The notes beneath the pieces are model-generated. The model was given only the letters and a program-made list of their open reading frames with translations, did not search any database and was not told the DNA's origin. The position numbers and the translations under genes were made by a program. Of a DNA stretch of 41,730 nt, positions 1 to 8,334 are shown one piece after another. The DNA is from Paraburkholderia metrosideri (GTDB taxonomy: Bacteria > Pseudomonadota > Gammaproteobacteria > Burkholderiales > Burkholderiaceae), in contig NZ_CAJHCP010000026.1 in the NCBI RefSeq assembly GCF_904848625.1, positions 1 to 41,730 of the forward strand, written 5' to 3'. Every line of letters starts with the position of its first letter. Within the stretch, counting starts at the first letter, position 1.

Positions 1-1
1 G

Positions 2-2086
2 GTGGACTCGCTGTCGACGAACCTGGCCACGACTAACAGCACAGTGACATCGTTGTCGACGGGAGTGGGTTCGCTTTCGACAGGTCTGGCTACGACCAAC
101 AGCACGGTGGATTCGCTGTCGACGAACCTGGCCACGACCAATAGCACAGTGACATCGTTGTCGGCGGGAATAGGTTCACTTTCGACAGGTCTGGCTACGA
201 CCAACAGCACGGTGGACTCGCTGTCGACGAACCTGGCCACGACTAACAGCACAGTGACATCGTTGTCGACGGGAATAGGTTCACTTTCGACAGGTCTGGC
301 TACGACCAACAGCACGGTGGACTTGCTGTCGACGAACCTGGCCACGACCAATAGCACAGTGACATCGCTGTCGACCGGAGTAGGTTCGATCTCAACAGGT
401 CTGGCTACAACCGACAGCACAGTGACATCGCTGTCGACGGGAGTGGGTTCGCTTTCGACAGGTCTGGCTACGACCAACAGCACGGTGGACTTGCTGTCGA
501 CGAACCTGGCCACGACCAACAGCACAGTGACATCGCTGTCGTCGGGAGTAGGTTCGCTTTCGACAGGCCTGGCCACGACTAACAGCACAGTAGCTACGCT
601 GTCAACCGGAGTAGGCTCACTCTCGACGGGCTTGGCTACGACCAACAGCACGGTGGATTCGCTATCGACGGGAGTGGGTTCACTCTCGACAGGTCTGGAT
701 ACGACCAACAGCACGGTGGACTTGCTGTCGACGAACTTGGCCACGACCAATAGCACAGTGACATCGCTGTCGACCGGAGTAGGTTCGATCTCAACAGGCC
801 TGGCTACGACCAACAGCACAGTAGCTTCGCTGTCAACCGGAGTAGGTTCACTCTCGACAGGCCTGGCCACGACCACCAGCACCGTTAACTCGCTGTCCAC
901 AGGCCTGAACACGACCAACAGTAACGTTGCCTCCCTGTCCAGCAGTCTGACGACAACCAACAGCAATGTTGCGTCATTGTCGACCGGGCTGAATACGACC
1001 AACAGTAACGTCGCCTCATTGTCGACAGGCCTCACGACCGCCACCAGCAGCGTCACGGCGCTGTCGACCGGCATCTCGAACGGCACCGTAGGTCTGGTGC
1101 AGCAGGTGGGCGGCGCGCCGGGCAACGGTGTGATCACGGTCGGGGCCGGCACCGGCGGCACCAGCGTCGACTTCACGGGTACCGCGGGCGCACGTCAGCT
1201 CACCGGGGTTGCCGACGGCACCGCGCCGACCGACGCGGTAAACGTAAGCCAGTTGCAGGCAGTAGCTTCAGTGGCAAGCGATGCCGTGCTGTACGACAAC
1301 GCCGCGCATACGAGTGTGACGCTCGGCGGCATCGGTGCAGCCTCCGCGGTCGCGCTCACCAATATCGCCGCAGGCGCCATTACCGCGACCAGCTCCGACG
1401 CGGTCAACGGCAGCCAGTTGTTTGCGCTCGAAACGCAAATCAGCACGCTGGGCGAACAGATCACGCCGGCCTTGCAGACCACGCCGACGGTCGGGTCGTC
1501 GTCGAATTCGCAGTACGTAGCCGTGAATTCGACAGGCAGCGCGGCGAGCGCCACGGGTACGGAGTCGGTTGCGATTGGTGGCAATTCGACGGCGAGTTCG
1601 AGCAACAGCGTCGCGGTGGGTTCGGGTGCCCAGGCAACCGGCTCCGCTTCGTCGGCAGTAGGCGCCAACGCGGTAGCGTCGGCGCCGAATTCGGTCGCGA
1701 TCGGCGCGGGCTCGGTGGCGAGCGAGGCGAACTCGGTATCGGTGGGCTCGCCGGGCAACGAGCGGACCATCACCAACGTGGCGCCGGGCGTATATCCGAC
1801 CGATGCGGTCAATATGGCGCAGTTGAACAGCGTGCAGGACTCTGTGAATTCAGTAGCGCGTGGCGCCTACTCCGGTATCGCCGCGGCTACAGCGTTGACC
1901 ATGATTCCTGAGGTTGATCCAGGCAAGACCCTCTCGGTCGGGATTGGCACGGGGAACTATAAAGGTTACGCAGCGGTTGCGATCGGGTTTACCGCGCGGG
2001 TCACCGACAACCTGAAGGTGAAGGGTGGTGTCAGCATGACCGACGCGGGCTCTGTGTACGGCGCGGGAGTGGGTTACCAGTGGTAG
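2..2086 (+). CDS. Trimeric autotransporter adhesin (YadA-like), 5' truncated by window edge
   Basis: This is the C-terminal 694 residues of a larger surface adhesin; the frame is open to the window start, so the true start lies upstream. Residues 3 to about 355 are a Ser/Thr/Asn-rich stalk built only from 7- and 14-residue blocks (SLSTNLATTNSTVT, SLSTGVG, SLSTGLATTNSTVD), which keeps a coiled-coil heptad register with Leu/Val at core positions. Then come neck-like segments containing TDAVNVSQLQ and SDAVNGSQLF, a set of YadA-head-type repeats (SVAIGGNSTA, SVAVGSGAQA, SVAIGAGSVA), a final neck (TDAVNMAQLN) and the roughly 70-residue membrane anchor ending GAGVGYQW. In this family (type Vc secretion) three anchors form one outer-membrane barrel and export the stalk. 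A TPR-glycosyltransferase-like gene follows on the same strand. The family assignment is secure; the ligand is unknown. Confidence 0.95.
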   Translation: MDSLSTNLATTNSTVTSLSTGVGSLSTGLATTNSTVDSLSTNLATTNSTVTSLSAGIGSLSTGLATTNSTVDSLSTNLATTNSTVTSLSTGIGSLSTGLATTNSTVDLLSTNLATTNSTVTSLSTGVGSISTGLATTDSTVTSLSTGVGSLSTGLATTNSTVDLLSTNLATTNSTVTSLSSGVGSLSTGLATTNSTVATLSTGVGSLSTGLATTNSTVDSLSTGVGSLSTGLDTTNSTVDLLSTNLATTNSTVTSLSTGVGSISTGLATTNSTVASLSTGVGSLSTGLATTTSTVNSLSTGLNTTNSNVASLSSSLTTTNSNVASLSTGLNTTNSNVASLSTGLTTATSSVTALSTGISNGTVGLVQQVGGAPGNGVITVGAGTGGTSVDFTGTAGARQLTGVADGTAPTDAVNVSQLQAVASVASDAVLYDNAAHTSVTLGGIGAASAVALTNIAAGAITATSSDAVNGSQLFALETQISTLGEQITPALQTTPTVGSSSNSQYVAVNSTGSAASATGTESVAIGGNSTASSSNSVAVGSGAQATGSASSAVGANAVASAPNSVAIGAGSVASEANSVSVGSPGNERTITNVAPGVYPTDAVNMAQLNSVQDSVNSVARGAYSGIAAATALTMIPEVDPGKTLSVGIGTGNYKGYAAVAIGFTARVTDNLKVKGGVSMTDAGSVYGAGVGYQW
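8..1075 (+). repeat. In-frame tandem repeats encoding the adhesin stalk (105-bp and 63-bp units)
   Basis: The stalk DNA is built from a 42-bp block A, a 21-bp block B and a 42-bp block C. I parse six full A-B-C units of 105 bp and four B-C units of 63 bp, followed by four diverged 42-bp blocks. Neighbouring copies are nearly identical at DNA level, including synonymous sites (repeated gtcgacg and accaacagcac segments). Recent duplication or gene conversion is therefore likely. Every unit is a multiple of 21 bp, so gain or loss keeps both reading frame and heptad register. Confidence 0.9.
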
Positions 2087-2227
2087 TAGCGGCACGGTAT
2101 TGGTGTGATTCAGAGCTTCCGTGTCGTGGATCACGCCGATCGTTTTGCGTCGACGCTCTTGCTGAACATCGGTTCGGCATGCTCAACGGTGCCTGCAATT
2201 AAATATTTCGACTGCTCCCTGGGGCGT

Positions 2228-2267
2228 GCCGGCATCCAGCCGGCCCGCCCCCACGGCGGGTCAACCC
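2228..2267 (+). other. Cluster of short GC-rich hairpins downstream of the adhesin
   Basis: GCCGGC-atcca-GCCGGC (2228-2244) is followed by CCCGCC-cccac-GGCGGG (2244-2260), and GGG-tcaa-CCC (2258-2267) could form instead. This lies in the 376-base gap between the adhesin stop and the next gene. It may be a terminator or attenuator, but no T-run follows directly. Further on, AGATAA-c-TTATCT (2346-2358) is a small operator-like palindrome. I see no gene in the gap. Confidence 0.4.
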
Positions 2268-2462
2268 GTCGCGGTGGTGAATATTTTGTTGAGGAACGGA
2301 ATCGGAAATGCCGTGCGGAATGTCGGCTTAGGGAATAGGTATGAGAGATAACTTATCTAATTTCGGCACGACTCAAACGGGCCGCCGGATAAAGGCCGCT
2401 CGTCAATGTCGACGTTGGCGGACCGTCGCGCAACTAGGCGGGTCAAGCAGAGAACTCGCCCT

Positions 2463-4274
2463 ATGAGCGATTCGACAACAGTGAGCGTTGAACGGATCGA
2501 TGAATTGACCGCGCAGGGAGATCTGATCGGAGCGTGGCGTCTGTTGAATGCGGGCGAGTTCGGGCAGTCCAGCCATTCTGGTGTGCTGATCGCTAGAGCG
2601 CGGCTCCAGCGTTTGCGGGGTCGTCACGCCGAAGCCCGTGTTTCGCTTGAGCAAGGACTGCTGGATTCTCCTGCCGAGCGCGCGGTGCAAATTGAACTCG
2701 CGCGTATTGCGCTGGATTTCGGCGAACCTGAAGTCGCGCATGCCTGGTATGAACGCGCTTATTGCGACGAGGCTCGGGGTGAGGGGTGGGTGCTGGACTG
2801 GGCCGACCTGTTGTGCCGTCTTAACCGGGTTGAAGTCGCGCAGTCTGTCGCGTCGGCTTTTTGCGAATGCACACCGGCGAGCGCGAACGGGTGGTTCGTT
2901 CTGGGGCTGGCGTACCAGTTGCAGAAGCAGCACGACATGGCGCTGTCTGCTTATCAGCGCGCGCTACAGCTTGATGCCGCAGTGCCCATGCTGCGTAACA
3001 ATATGGCCGCGTCGTATATCGAAACAGGGGCACATGCTAAAGCGAAATCATTGCTGCAGCGGACGCTTCACGAAGAACCGGCCAACCCGTTTGCATGGAC
3101 TAATCTCGCGGTCGTCCTGCTGCACGACCGCGATCCTGCTGCCGCGCAAGTGGCCGCGGAGCGCGCTTGCGCGCTCGCGCCAAACTATCTGATGGCGCTG
3201 CAAATATGCTCGAACGTTCATAAGGAACTCCAGGAATGGGACGGCGCCCTTGCTCTCATCCAGCGCGGGTTGACCCTCGAACCTGGCAATGCTTCCATGC
3301 TGTGGTCGCTCGCAATGCTGCAATTGCTTCACGGTGACTACGCCGCAGGTTGGTCGAGCCATGAACGTCGGTGGGACGGTTCTCCCGAGTTACGCAACTC
3401 ATCGCCGTATATGCATGCGCCGCGCTGGCAAGGCCATTCCCTGGCAGGCAAGACGCTTTTTGTCTGGAGTGAGCAGGGCTATGGCGATGTCATCCAGTTT
3501 GCGAGGTTTCTGCCGTTAATCGCCGAACGTGTCCGACGCGAAAGCGGCAAGCTTGTCTTCGGCTGTTACTCGGGTCTGGCAACGCTGGTGATCCGAAGCT
3601 TTGGTGAAGTCGTGGATAGGATCGTGCCTCACGACCAGTCTCCATTTCCCCCTCATGATTTTCAGCTGCCAATGGCGAGCCTGCCGTTGATGTTGAACGT
3701 GACACTCGACCAGCTTCCGGCAGCCACCGCCTATCTGAAAGCCGACGCTCCGAAAGTCGACGCGTGGCGTGCTCGTTGGCCTGCCCGCTCGGGCAGGTTG
3801 AGGGTCGGGCTGGTGTGGAGCGGCAGTCGGACGCACCAGCGCAATCCGCTACGTGCAGTTGACCCCGTCGCGTATGCGAGGACGTTCAATCGTTTCCAAT
3901 CCATCGATTTTGTCAGCGTGCAGCTCGATGGAAGAGATGACGTGCAAGTCATGCGCGACACGGGCTTACGTGTGATCGATCATTGCGATGAATTGACGAC
4001 GTTCGACGACACGGCCGCGTTGCTGCAGAGCATGGATCTGGTGATTACTGTTTGTACGTCGGCGGCGCATCTGGCCGGTTCGCTCGGCGTGCAGACATGG
4101 GTATTGCTGGACGTGAACCCGCATTGGGTCTGGATGACCGGGCGTAGCGATAGTCCCTGGTATCCATCCATTCGGCTGTATCGGCAACAGACGCATGGTC
4201 AGTGGGCTCCGGTCCTCGAACAGGTCGCCCGGGATCTTGACACCGTCGCTGGCCGCGCCCCGGCGATGGCTTGA
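2463..4274 (+). CDS. TPR-repeat protein with C-terminal glycosyltransferase (GT9/heptosyltransferase-like) domain
   Basis: A 603-residue protein counted from ATG 2463. An in-frame ATG at 2406 would add 19 Arg-rich residues and is less likely. Residues of about 10-310 are helical TPR-type repeats (for example NGWFVLGLAYQLQKQHDMAL and AWTNLAVVLLHD). The C-terminal half has the GT-B pattern seen in TPR proteins with a GT9-like domain: WSEQGYGDVIQFARFLPLI, then RVGLVWSGSRTHQRN, then LVITVCTSAAHLAGSLGVQ, and finally the SPWYPSIRLYRQ block. Such proteins are presumed cytoplasmic glycosyltransferases, with the TPR part binding the acceptor. The position between a Ser/Thr/Asn-rich adhesin and two DUF2827 genes suggests, but does not show, that the adhesin is the acceptor. 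Donor sugar and linkage cannot be read from sequence. Confidence 0.8.
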   Translation: MSDSTTVSVERIDELTAQGDLIGAWRLLNAGEFGQSSHSGVLIARARLQRLRGRHAEARVSLEQGLLDSPAERAVQIELARIALDFGEPEVAHAWYERAYCDEARGEGWVLDWADLLCRLNRVEVAQSVASAFCECTPASANGWFVLGLAYQLQKQHDMALSAYQRALQLDAAVPMLRNNMAASYIETGAHAKAKSLLQRTLHEEPANPFAWTNLAVVLLHDRDPAAAQVAAERACALAPNYLMALQICSNVHKELQEWDGALALIQRGLTLEPGNASMLWSLAMLQLLHGDYAAGWSSHERRWDGSPELRNSSPYMHAPRWQGHSLAGKTLFVWSEQGYGDVIQFARFLPLIAERVRRESGKLVFGCYSGLATLVIRSFGEVVDRIVPHDQSPFPPHDFQLPMASLPLMLNVTLDQLPAATAYLKADAPKVDAWRARWPARSGRLRVGLVWSGSRTHQRNPLRAVDPVAYARTFNRFQSIDFVSVQLDGRDDVQVMRDTGLRVIDHCDELTTFDDTAALLQSMDLVITVCTSAAHLAGSLGVQTWVLLDVNPHWVWMTGRSDSPWYPSIRLYRQQTHGQWAPVLEQVARDLDTVAGRAPAMA

Positions 4275-4383
4275 TTGACAACACGGGCGCGTGCCGGGCC
4301 GCGGAAATGTGCGCACGTGTAATAGCTATGACGATCAAGAAGTCGGAGCGCGAAGCTCTTCAGGCAACCAGGACGTTTGAATA

Positions 4384-5550
4384 ATGCGAATCGGAATTTC
4401 GGTTCTTAGTCATCACGGGCAGAACATCTGGCAGAACGGACTCGGCCAGAATGTCATATTTTTAGCGGAGCTATTCCAGCGCTTGCCAATCGTGAAATCG
4501 GTGTTGTTGATCGACGTGGGGGATCAGGGCGCGATGCCGCCGCAGGTCGACCTGGCGTCGCGCAATATCCGTCTCATGAGTGCTCATGAGGCAGCGGACG
4601 AGGTCGACGTCATCATCGAGATGGGTGGCGCGCTCGACCCCCAATGGCTGGATTTAATGCGTGCGCGTGGCAAGAAGGTGGTGTTTTACTGTTGTGGACA
4701 GCCCTACGTCGCGCTCGCCGAACCCGCGATCTTCGGGAAACCTGCTTACGCGTCGCGACCGGACCGCTGCGACGAGGTCTGGTACCTGCCGAAAGATGTC
4801 TCGCTTGCGCCGATGATGCGTCTGTTGCATCGCTGCGATACGTATGAGATGCCATTCATCTGGCATCCTCAGTTCGTACAGCGACGTATGCGGGAAGTCG
4901 AAGCGCTCGGCTTGCATTACGGGTACGCAATGTCCAGGACCAAGGAAGACAGTACAGACACGGTCGCACAAGGCGGCTTGCGCGTGGCCATATTCGAGCC
5001 GAACATTTCTGTCGTGAAGACGTCGAGCATTCCAATGCTGGTGTGCGACGAAGCGTACCGTAACGATCGCACCGCTGTCGCGACGATGCATGTGCTCAAT
5101 ACGCTGCACCTGAAAGATCATCCCACCATGCTTCATCTGGCCAATTCGCTGGACCTGGTGCGCGAGCACAGGGCCACCTTCCATGGTCGCCACGATGTTG
5201 TCGGATTCATGGTGCAGCATGCCGATGCGATCGTCTCGCATCAATGGCAAAACGAACAGAACTACAGTTACCTCGATGCGCTCTACGGCGACTATCCGCT
5301 TATTCACAACTCGCCGTGGCTCAAAGAGGCGGGGTACTACTATCACGGCTTCGATGCGCGCGAGGGTGCGTCGCAATTGCAACGCGCAGCGCAGCAGCAC
5401 GCAACGGATCTCGCCGATTATCGCGCTCGCTCGCAACGCGTGTTCGACGCGGTCGATCCGTTCAGTCAACGCAATCTCGACGCATACGCAGCCCGACTCC
5501 TGCATATTTGCCGCGGCACCAGGTTTTCTGATACTGCGAGCTGCCGATGA
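4384..5550 (+). CDS. DUF2827 family protein, first of a tandem pair
   Basis: A 388-residue protein without signal peptide or obvious membrane segment, so probably cytoplasmic. It starts with GISVLSHHGQNIWQNGLGQN and carries blocks shared with the next gene: FEPNISVVKTSSIPML, NTLHLKDH, then VSHQWQNEQNYSYLDALYG, YPLIHNS and YYYHGFD. The layout (N-terminal Rossmann-like part, late acidic and aromatic motif followed by YPLIHNS) resembles GT-B glycosyltransferases, which is my inference; I know the family only as DUF2827, common in Burkholderia. It lies 109 bases after the TPR-glycosyltransferase, and its stop overlaps the next start (ATGA, 5547-5550), so the two DUF2827 proteins are probably made together. 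Confidence 0.85.
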   Translation: MRIGISVLSHHGQNIWQNGLGQNVIFLAELFQRLPIVKSVLLIDVGDQGAMPPQVDLASRNIRLMSAHEAADEVDVIIEMGGALDPQWLDLMRARGKKVVFYCCGQPYVALAEPAIFGKPAYASRPDRCDEVWYLPKDVSLAPMMRLLHRCDTYEMPFIWHPQFVQRRMREVEALGLHYGYAMSRTKEDSTDTVAQGGLRVAIFEPNISVVKTSSIPMLVCDEAYRNDRTAVATMHVLNTLHLKDHPTMLHLANSLDLVREHRATFHGRHDVVGFMVQHADAIVSHQWQNEQNYSYLDALYGDYPLIHNSPWLKEAGYYYHGFDAREGASQLQRAAQQHATDLADYRARSQRVFDAVDPFSQRNLDAYAARLLHICRGTRFSDTASCR

Positions 5551-6701
5551 ACACTGAAAGAACCCGAACTCCCCTAGTCGGGAAGTTGCGCGTGGGTGTC
5601 TCTATCTTCGTGCGCAAGGGCGAGCAATCGGTGTGGGAAAACGGCATCTACCAGAACTGCATTTTTCTGGTGATGCTGCTGATGCGCTCGCCGCTTGTGG
5701 AGGCGACTTATCTGGTGGCGGGCGGCGCAGACGGCCGGCCAGAGGATGCCCGGAATTTTCTCGCTGACTCGCCAGTGCCGCTGATCGATATGCAGGAAGC
5801 AGCCACGACGCTCGACGTGATGATCGAGATGAGCGCGCAACTGTCGCGGGATTGGGTGGTTGCGTTTCGCGACCGGGGCGGCAAAATCGTGTCGATGCGG
5901 GTCGGCAACGATTATGTGATCGACATTGAGCGCATGATTTTCGGTCAGTCGCATGGCCTGTTGATTAGTGGCGCGCCGTACCACGAAGTCTGGACGCTGC
6001 CCGAGTACGAGAACACCTGTGCGCCGTATTACCTGAGCACGTTTCGCTGCCCTGTGCGCATCATGCCGCATCTTTGGAGCCCATTGATCTTGGCGCGCGA
6101 AGCGGCGCGTCTGCCCGACGGGCTCAGCTTTGGCTACCGGCCCGGGCGCAAGCGCTGGCGCGCCGGCATGTTCGAGCCGAATATCTGCATGGTGAAGACG
6201 AGCTTCATTCCGCTTCTGACCTGCGAAGCGGCGCATCGCGCCGATCCCGATTTGCTTGAGCGTGTGTGGGCGTACAACACTTTTCACCTGAAAGATCACG
6301 TGAGCTTCAACGGCTTCGCACGCAGCCTGGATATCGTCAAACAGGGTCTGAGTTCGTTCGAAGGGCGCTTTCCGCTTTGCCGTGTGGTGGCGGAGCACGT
6401 CGATGTCGTCGTGAGCCACCATTGGGAAAATGCGCAGAACTATATCTACTACGAAGCGCTACACGGCGCTTACCCGCTGGTTCACAACTCGCATCTGATC
6501 GGTGGCTGCGGCTACCGCTATCACGACTTCGATTGCGAGGAAGGCGGCCGCGCGTTGCAGCGCGCATTCGCCGAACATGACACTCATCTTGACGCCTATC
6601 GCCGCACGGCGAATGAGTTCTTGCACGGACTGGATCCGGAGAACAGCAATAACGTGCGGATTTATAGCGATGCGCTTGCAGCGCTCTATGCGCCGCGCTG
6701 A
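5547..6701 (+). CDS. DUF2827 family protein, second of a tandem pair
   Basis: A 384-residue paralogue of the preceding gene, overlapping it by four bases. It repeats the same blocks in the same order: SVWENGIYQNCIFL near the N-terminus, FEPNICMVKTSFIPLL in the middle, NTFHLKDH, VSHHWENAQNYIYYEALHG, YPLVHNS and YRYHDFD. The sequences between blocks differ clearly (for example the central region that is GQPYVALAEPAIFG in the first copy), so this is an old duplication and the two may have different substrates or form a heteromer. The start at 5547 is supported by the ATGA overlap. Function unknown; a role in sugar transfer to the upstream adhesin is only inferred. Confidence 0.85.
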   Translation: MNTERTRTPLVGKLRVGVSIFVRKGEQSVWENGIYQNCIFLVMLLMRSPLVEATYLVAGGADGRPEDARNFLADSPVPLIDMQEAATTLDVMIEMSAQLSRDWVVAFRDRGGKIVSMRVGNDYVIDIERMIFGQSHGLLISGAPYHEVWTLPEYENTCAPYYLSTFRCPVRIMPHLWSPLILAREAARLPDGLSFGYRPGRKRWRAGMFEPNICMVKTSFIPLLTCEAAHRADPDLLERVWAYNTFHLKDHVSFNGFARSLDIVKQGLSSFEGRFPLCRVVAEHVDVVVSHHWENAQNYIYYEALHGAYPLVHNSHLIGGCGYRYHDFDCEEGGRALQRAFAEHDTHLDAYRRTANEFLHGLDPENSNNVRIYSDALAALYAPR

Positions 6702-6790
6702 GCGGATCCTACGCATGAAACGGTTTGCCTCTTTCGCCTGAACTGTACGGATGGTCGTCGACGGTTCGGACGGCTATGTCTTAACACTGA

Positions 6791-7264
6791 TTGCATTTAT
6801 TTATACGCGGGACGTTTGACTTGAAACTCATCATTGCAATACTCAAGCTGGCCGCCGTCTGCGTGCTGGCAACATCGGGTGCGCTCGCCGTGGCCGCGCA
6901 GGGTACTTCAGCCGACGAACTGCTAGGCGATGCGGACCGTGTCGTGCAGCAGATCGACTCGAATCGGTACGTCGACGTTTGGCACGATGCGGCGCCGTTC
7001 GTCAAGGCAAAAATCCCGCAGGACCAGTTCGTCAGCGGGACTCGCCAGAGCCGTCAGGCGCTTGGCGCAATTGTCCGGCGTGGCTGGGCTTCGGTCACAC
7101 GAGTCCAGTACGCTGGTCAGAGCGGGATTCCCGACGGACTTTACGCGAATGTCAACTACGCAACGACCCTCACCAATGGTCAATCGGTCATCGAGTTACT
7201 GAGCTTCCAGTTGGGGCAGGACGGGACGTGGCATTTGACGGGTTATGTACCGCATCAAAGGTAG
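6791..7264 (+). CDS. Small exported DUF4019-like protein
   Basis: A 157-residue protein from ATG 6791. A TTG at 6821 would give a cleaner signal peptide (LKLIIAILKLAAVCVLATSG, then ALAVAA as a cleavage region), so that start is a real alternative. The mature part of about 120 residues matches the pattern I associate with DUF4019: a helix with ADELLGDADRVVQQID, YVDVWHDAAPFVKAKIPQDQ, then a beta-rich end with IELLSFQLGQDGTWHLTGY. Predicted periplasmic; function unknown. It is separated from the DUF2827 pair by about 90 bases on the same strand, so co-transcription is possible but not shown. Confidence 0.7.
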   Translation: MHLFIRGTFDLKLIIAILKLAAVCVLATSGALAVAAQGTSADELLGDADRVVQQIDSNRYVDVWHDAAPFVKAKIPQDQFVSGTRQSRQALGAIVRRGWASVTRVQYAGQSGIPDGLYANVNYATTLTNGQSVIELLSFQLGQDGTWHLTGYVPHQR

Positions 7265-7485
7265 GCCGGGGCGGCTCAGCACGACGCGGATCCGCGCGAT
7301 AACCGCATACGTTGAACGGGCTTGCATGGCGGCCTGAGGCCTGCGATCTCCGCTGGGCCGACAGGCTGTCGCAATAGGTGAGGGGCAGCGGTATGCGGAT
7401 GACGCGGAAAAATCCGGCTATTTCAGTGGATTATCGCCATGTCGACACATGGAGTGCATGCGCTCTACCTATCGCGAGCACTACG

Positions 7486-8316
7486 TTAGCCCCGCCCCGA
7501 CAATGAAGGAAAACCGTAGACGGCTTCCGGATTGCTCACCAGAATCTTTTCCACCGTGCTTTCATCGCCCGCACAACGGATGAGCCAGTCCAGCAGCTGC
7601 GCGTCGACCGGGCGCGGCTTCGCATTCGGATGCGGCCAGTTGCTTGCCCACAGGCAGCGCTCCGGGTAGCGCGCGGCGAGCGAGCGTGCGAGCAGCGCCA
7701 CGTCGTCGTAGCCAGGCGCGCCGACGCGCGACGTTTCGTAGGGCGCGGAGAGCTTGACCCAGCATTGCCCGCGATCGAGCAGCCGGCACAACGAGCGGAA
7801 CGCATCGCTATCCGGCTGCACCGGCTCAATAAACTTACCGGTGTGATCGATAACGAGCTTGCAGGGCAGGTCCCGCAACGCAGACTCGTGCAGCGGCAGA
7901 TCGCGGCCATCGAGTTGAAGATTAATGTGCCAGCCCAGCGACGCGATACGGGCAGCATCGTCGTGCAGGTTGCTCCATGCACTGAGGCCGCCGCCGAGCA
8001 TCATGTAGCGCAGACCGCGCATGCCCGCGTCGTGCAGACGCGCGATTTCATCGTCGCTCTGCTGCGGTGGGAGCATGGCGACGCCGCGCGCCGTCGCGCC
8101 GAACTGCTTCAACGCTGCCAGCGTGCAGCTGTTGTCGAAACCGTAGCCGGTCGGTTGCACCACGACGACACGCGTGAGGCCCAACGCCTGTTGCATCCGC
8201 CGATATTCACTGACGGGCGCGGGCGGCGGCACGAACGTCGCGTTGGGCGACAGCGCATAGCCGTCTTCATAGATGTGGATGTGGCAATCACATGCGCCCG
8301 GGTATAGCGTAGCCAA
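7486..8316 (-). CDS. Amidohydrolase-family metal-dependent hydrolase (COG3618 / lactonase-like)
   Basis: A 276-residue single-domain TIM-barrel amidohydrolase. It has the early metal motif DCHIHIYED, an IDHTGK motif in the middle and ASNWPHPNAK near the end, the pattern of 2-pyrone-4,6-dicarboxylate lactonase and D-galactarolactone isomerase relatives. These act on lactones of sugar acids or aromatic ring-fission products. It is the last gene of the operon, 18 bases after the dehydrogenase. The context (TRAP carboxylate transporter, 2-hydroxyacid dehydrogenase) fits hydrolysis or isomerisation of a lactone intermediate; the precise substrate cannot be read. Confidence 0.85.
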   Translation of the reverse strand: MATLYPGACDCHIHIYEDGYALSPNATFVPPPAPVSEYRRMQQALGLTRVVVVQPTGYGFDNSCTLAALKQFGATARGVAMLPPQQSDDEIARLHDAGMRGLRYMMLGGGLSAWSNLHDDAARIASLGWHINLQLDGRDLPLHESALRDLPCKLVIDHTGKFIEPVQPDSDAFRSLCRLLDRGQCWVKLSAPYETSRVGAPGYDDVALLARSLAARYPERCLWASNWPHPNAKPRPVDAQLLDWLIRCAGDESTVEKILVSNPEAVYGFPSLSGRG

Positions 8317-8334
8317 ATTCGACTCCCTACAGTC

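Noticed and set aside
8..1075. Regular repeats as a CRISPR array
   Set aside because: The repeats are in-frame coding units without unique spacers and encode the coiled-coil stalk of the adhesin.
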